Positions 5,971 to 7,069 of a stretch of 7,069 bases of DNA are shown one piece after another (position 1 is the stretch's first letter; each line of letters starts with the position of its first letter). The stretch is from Pseudomonadota bacterium. Its GTDB lineage: Bacteria; Pseudomonadota; Alphaproteobacteria; Rhizobiales; Rhizobiaceae. Where the stretch lies: assembly GCA_023388675.1 (NCBI GenBank), contig JAEWFU010000506.1:1-7069 (forward strand), given 5' to 3'. Below the pieces are notes generated by a model. That model did no database searches. It saw only the letters and a list, made by a program, of their open reading frames with translations, and had not been told where the DNA came from. The position numbers were made by a program, and so were the translations under genes.

Positions 5971-7069
5971 ATGCAGATCGTGATGATCGGCGCGGGGTAT
6001 GTCGGCCTCGTTTCCGGAGCCTGTTTTTCCGATTTCGGCCACAGCGTCATCTGCGTCGACAAGGACGAAGACAAGATCGCCGCGTTGCGACAGGCGCGCA
6101 TTCCGATCTACGAACCGGGCCTGGCGGATCTCGTCGAGCGTAACGTTCGAGCCGGCCGGCTTTCGTTCACGGCGGACGCCGCATCTGCCGTACCCGGCGC
6201 CGACGTCGTCTTTCTGGCCGTCGGCACGCCCTCGCGGCGGGGCGACGGCTTCGCCGACCTCTCCTTCGTCTACGCTGCGGTGCGCGAGATCGTGCCGCTG
6301 ATGGCAGAGAACGGTGTCATCGCTACCAAGTCGACGGTGCCTGTCGGCACCGGTGACGAGATCGAGCGGATCGTCCGCGAACTTCGCCCCGAAGCACCGA
6401 TCGCCGTCGTCTCCAATCCGGAGTTTCTGCGCGAAGGCGCGGCCATCGACGATTTCAAGCGACCGGACAGGATCGTCATCGGCACCGACGATGGGCGCGC
6501 CCGTGCGGTCATGGGCGAGGTCTACCGGCCGCTCTACCTCAATGCCGCGCCGCTCGTCTTCGTATCGCGGCCGACGGCGGAGGTGACCAAATACGCAGCC
6601 AACGCGTTTCTAGCCACCAAGATCACCTTCATCAACGAGATCGCAGACCTCTGCGAGCAGGTCGGCGCCAACGTATCCGACGTCGCGCGCGGCATCGGTC
6701 TGGACAAGCGCATCGGCCCGAAATTCCTCCACGCCGGGCCGGGTTATGGCGGCTCGTGCTTCCCCAAGGACACGCTGGCCCTGGTCAAGAGCGCCAACGA
6801 CCACGGCGTCGCGATGCGCGTCGTGGAAGCCGTCGTCGCGGTCAACGACCAGCGCAAGCGGGCTATGGCGCGCAAGGTGGTCACCGCCTGCGGCGGCTCG
6901 GTGCGCGGCAAGCGCATCGCTGTACTGGGCCTCAGCTTCAAACCCAACACCGACGACATGCGCGAGGCGCCTTCCCTCTCGATCATTCGCGCCTTGCAGG
7001 ATGGCGGCGCGCTCGTGCACGCGCACGACCCCGAGGGCGAAAGCCAGGCACGCGAACTCCTGTCCGACG
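5971..7069 (+). CDS. ugd: UDP-glucose 6-dehydrogenase (3' end beyond window)
   Basis: This cytoplasmic enzyme oxidises UDP-glucose to UDP-glucuronate in two NAD-dependent steps, supplying precursors for exopolysaccharide, capsule or lipid sugars. The first 366 residues are present out of a family length usually somewhat above 400. The N-terminal Rossmann fold shows GAGYVGL (7-13) with Asp30 at the end of strand 2 for the NAD ribose; KSTVPVGT (120-127) and NPEFLREG (149-156) follow. The catalytic region has Lys207 and Asn211 in TKYAANAF, and the active-site Cys263 with Asp267 in GYGGSCFPKD. The C-terminal UDP-binding domain begins around 313 with GKRIAVLGLSFKPNTDDMRE. ATG 5971 has AGGAGG seven to twelve bases upstream. 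It is separated from the ABC operon by 265 bases and seems functionally unrelated. Related sugar-nucleotide dehydrogenases such as UDP-ManNAc dehydrogenase are less likely given the NPEFLREG and SCFPKD sequences. Confidence 0.95.
   Translation, partial: MQIVMIGAGYVGLVSGACFSDFGHSVICVDKDEDKIAALRQARIPIYEPGLADLVERNVRAGRLSFTADAASAVPGADVVFLAVGTPSRRGDGFADLSFVYAAVREIVPLMAENGVIATKSTVPVGTGDEIERIVRELRPEAPIAVVSNPEFLREGAAIDDFKRPDRIVIGTDDGRARAVMGEVYRPLYLNAAPLVFVSRPTAEVTKYAANAFLATKITFINEIADLCEQVGANVSDVARGIGLDKRIGPKFLHAGPGYGGSCFPKDTLALVKSANDHGVAMRVVEAVVAVNDQRKRAMARKVVTACGGSVRGKRIAVLGLSFKPNTDDMREAPSLSIIRALQDGGALVHAHDPEGESQARELLSD

Noticed and set aside
1..7069. CRISPR arrays, insertion sequences, tRNA genes or attachment sites.
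   Set aside because: No spaced direct repeats, transposase-like frames, terminal inverted repeats or tRNA-like cloverleaf sequences were seen on either strand.

Overview
The window reads as chromosomal DNA of a high-G+C alphaproteobacterium, most likely of the rhizobial order (Hyphomicrobiales). This rests on G/C-ending codons, dense operons with 4-base overlaps and the abundance of periplasmic-binding-protein transporters. The genus cannot be fixed from the sequence alone.

Layout. (1) Positions 1-1242, minus strand: a TetR-family regulator gene followed after 23 bases by the 5' part of a TRAP-transporter solute-binding protein gene (DctP type) that runs off the left edge. (2) Positions 1243-1527: a divergent intergenic region. 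It holds a strong sigma70-like promoter for the tetR gene (TTGACA, 16 bases, TATGAT), and a 27-bp near-perfect palindrome lies across its -10 box, a probable TetR operator. (3) Positions 1528-5705, plus strand: a five-gene operon of ABC ATPase, permease 1, uridine-phosphorylase-like enzyme, NMT1/THI5-type periplasmic binding protein and permease 2. The first three genes overlap by a few bases. The binding-protein gene has a strong ribosome binding site and is followed by a GC-rich hairpin before permease 2. (4) Positions 5706-5970: an intergenic stretch with several small hairpins and no gene. (5) Positions 5971-7069, plus strand: most of a UDP-glucose 6-dehydrogenase gene, cut by the right edge, starting an apparently unrelated envelope or exopolysaccharide function.

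How the genes may work together. NMT1/THI5-type binding proteins are known for pyrimidine ligands such as thiamine pyrimidine precursors, and for other small organic ligands. The embedded enzyme keeps the uracil-binding Gln-x-Arg and the Glu-Met-Glu signatures of uridine phosphorylase. The simplest reading is an import-and-cleave module: a pyrimidine nucleoside or related N-riboside enters through an ABC transporter with two different permeases and is phosphorolysed in the cytoplasm to base plus ribose 1-phosphate. The divergent TetR may sense the ligand or product and control itself, the TRAP gene and perhaps the ABC operon. The substrate is inference. This locus is the most interesting part of the window.
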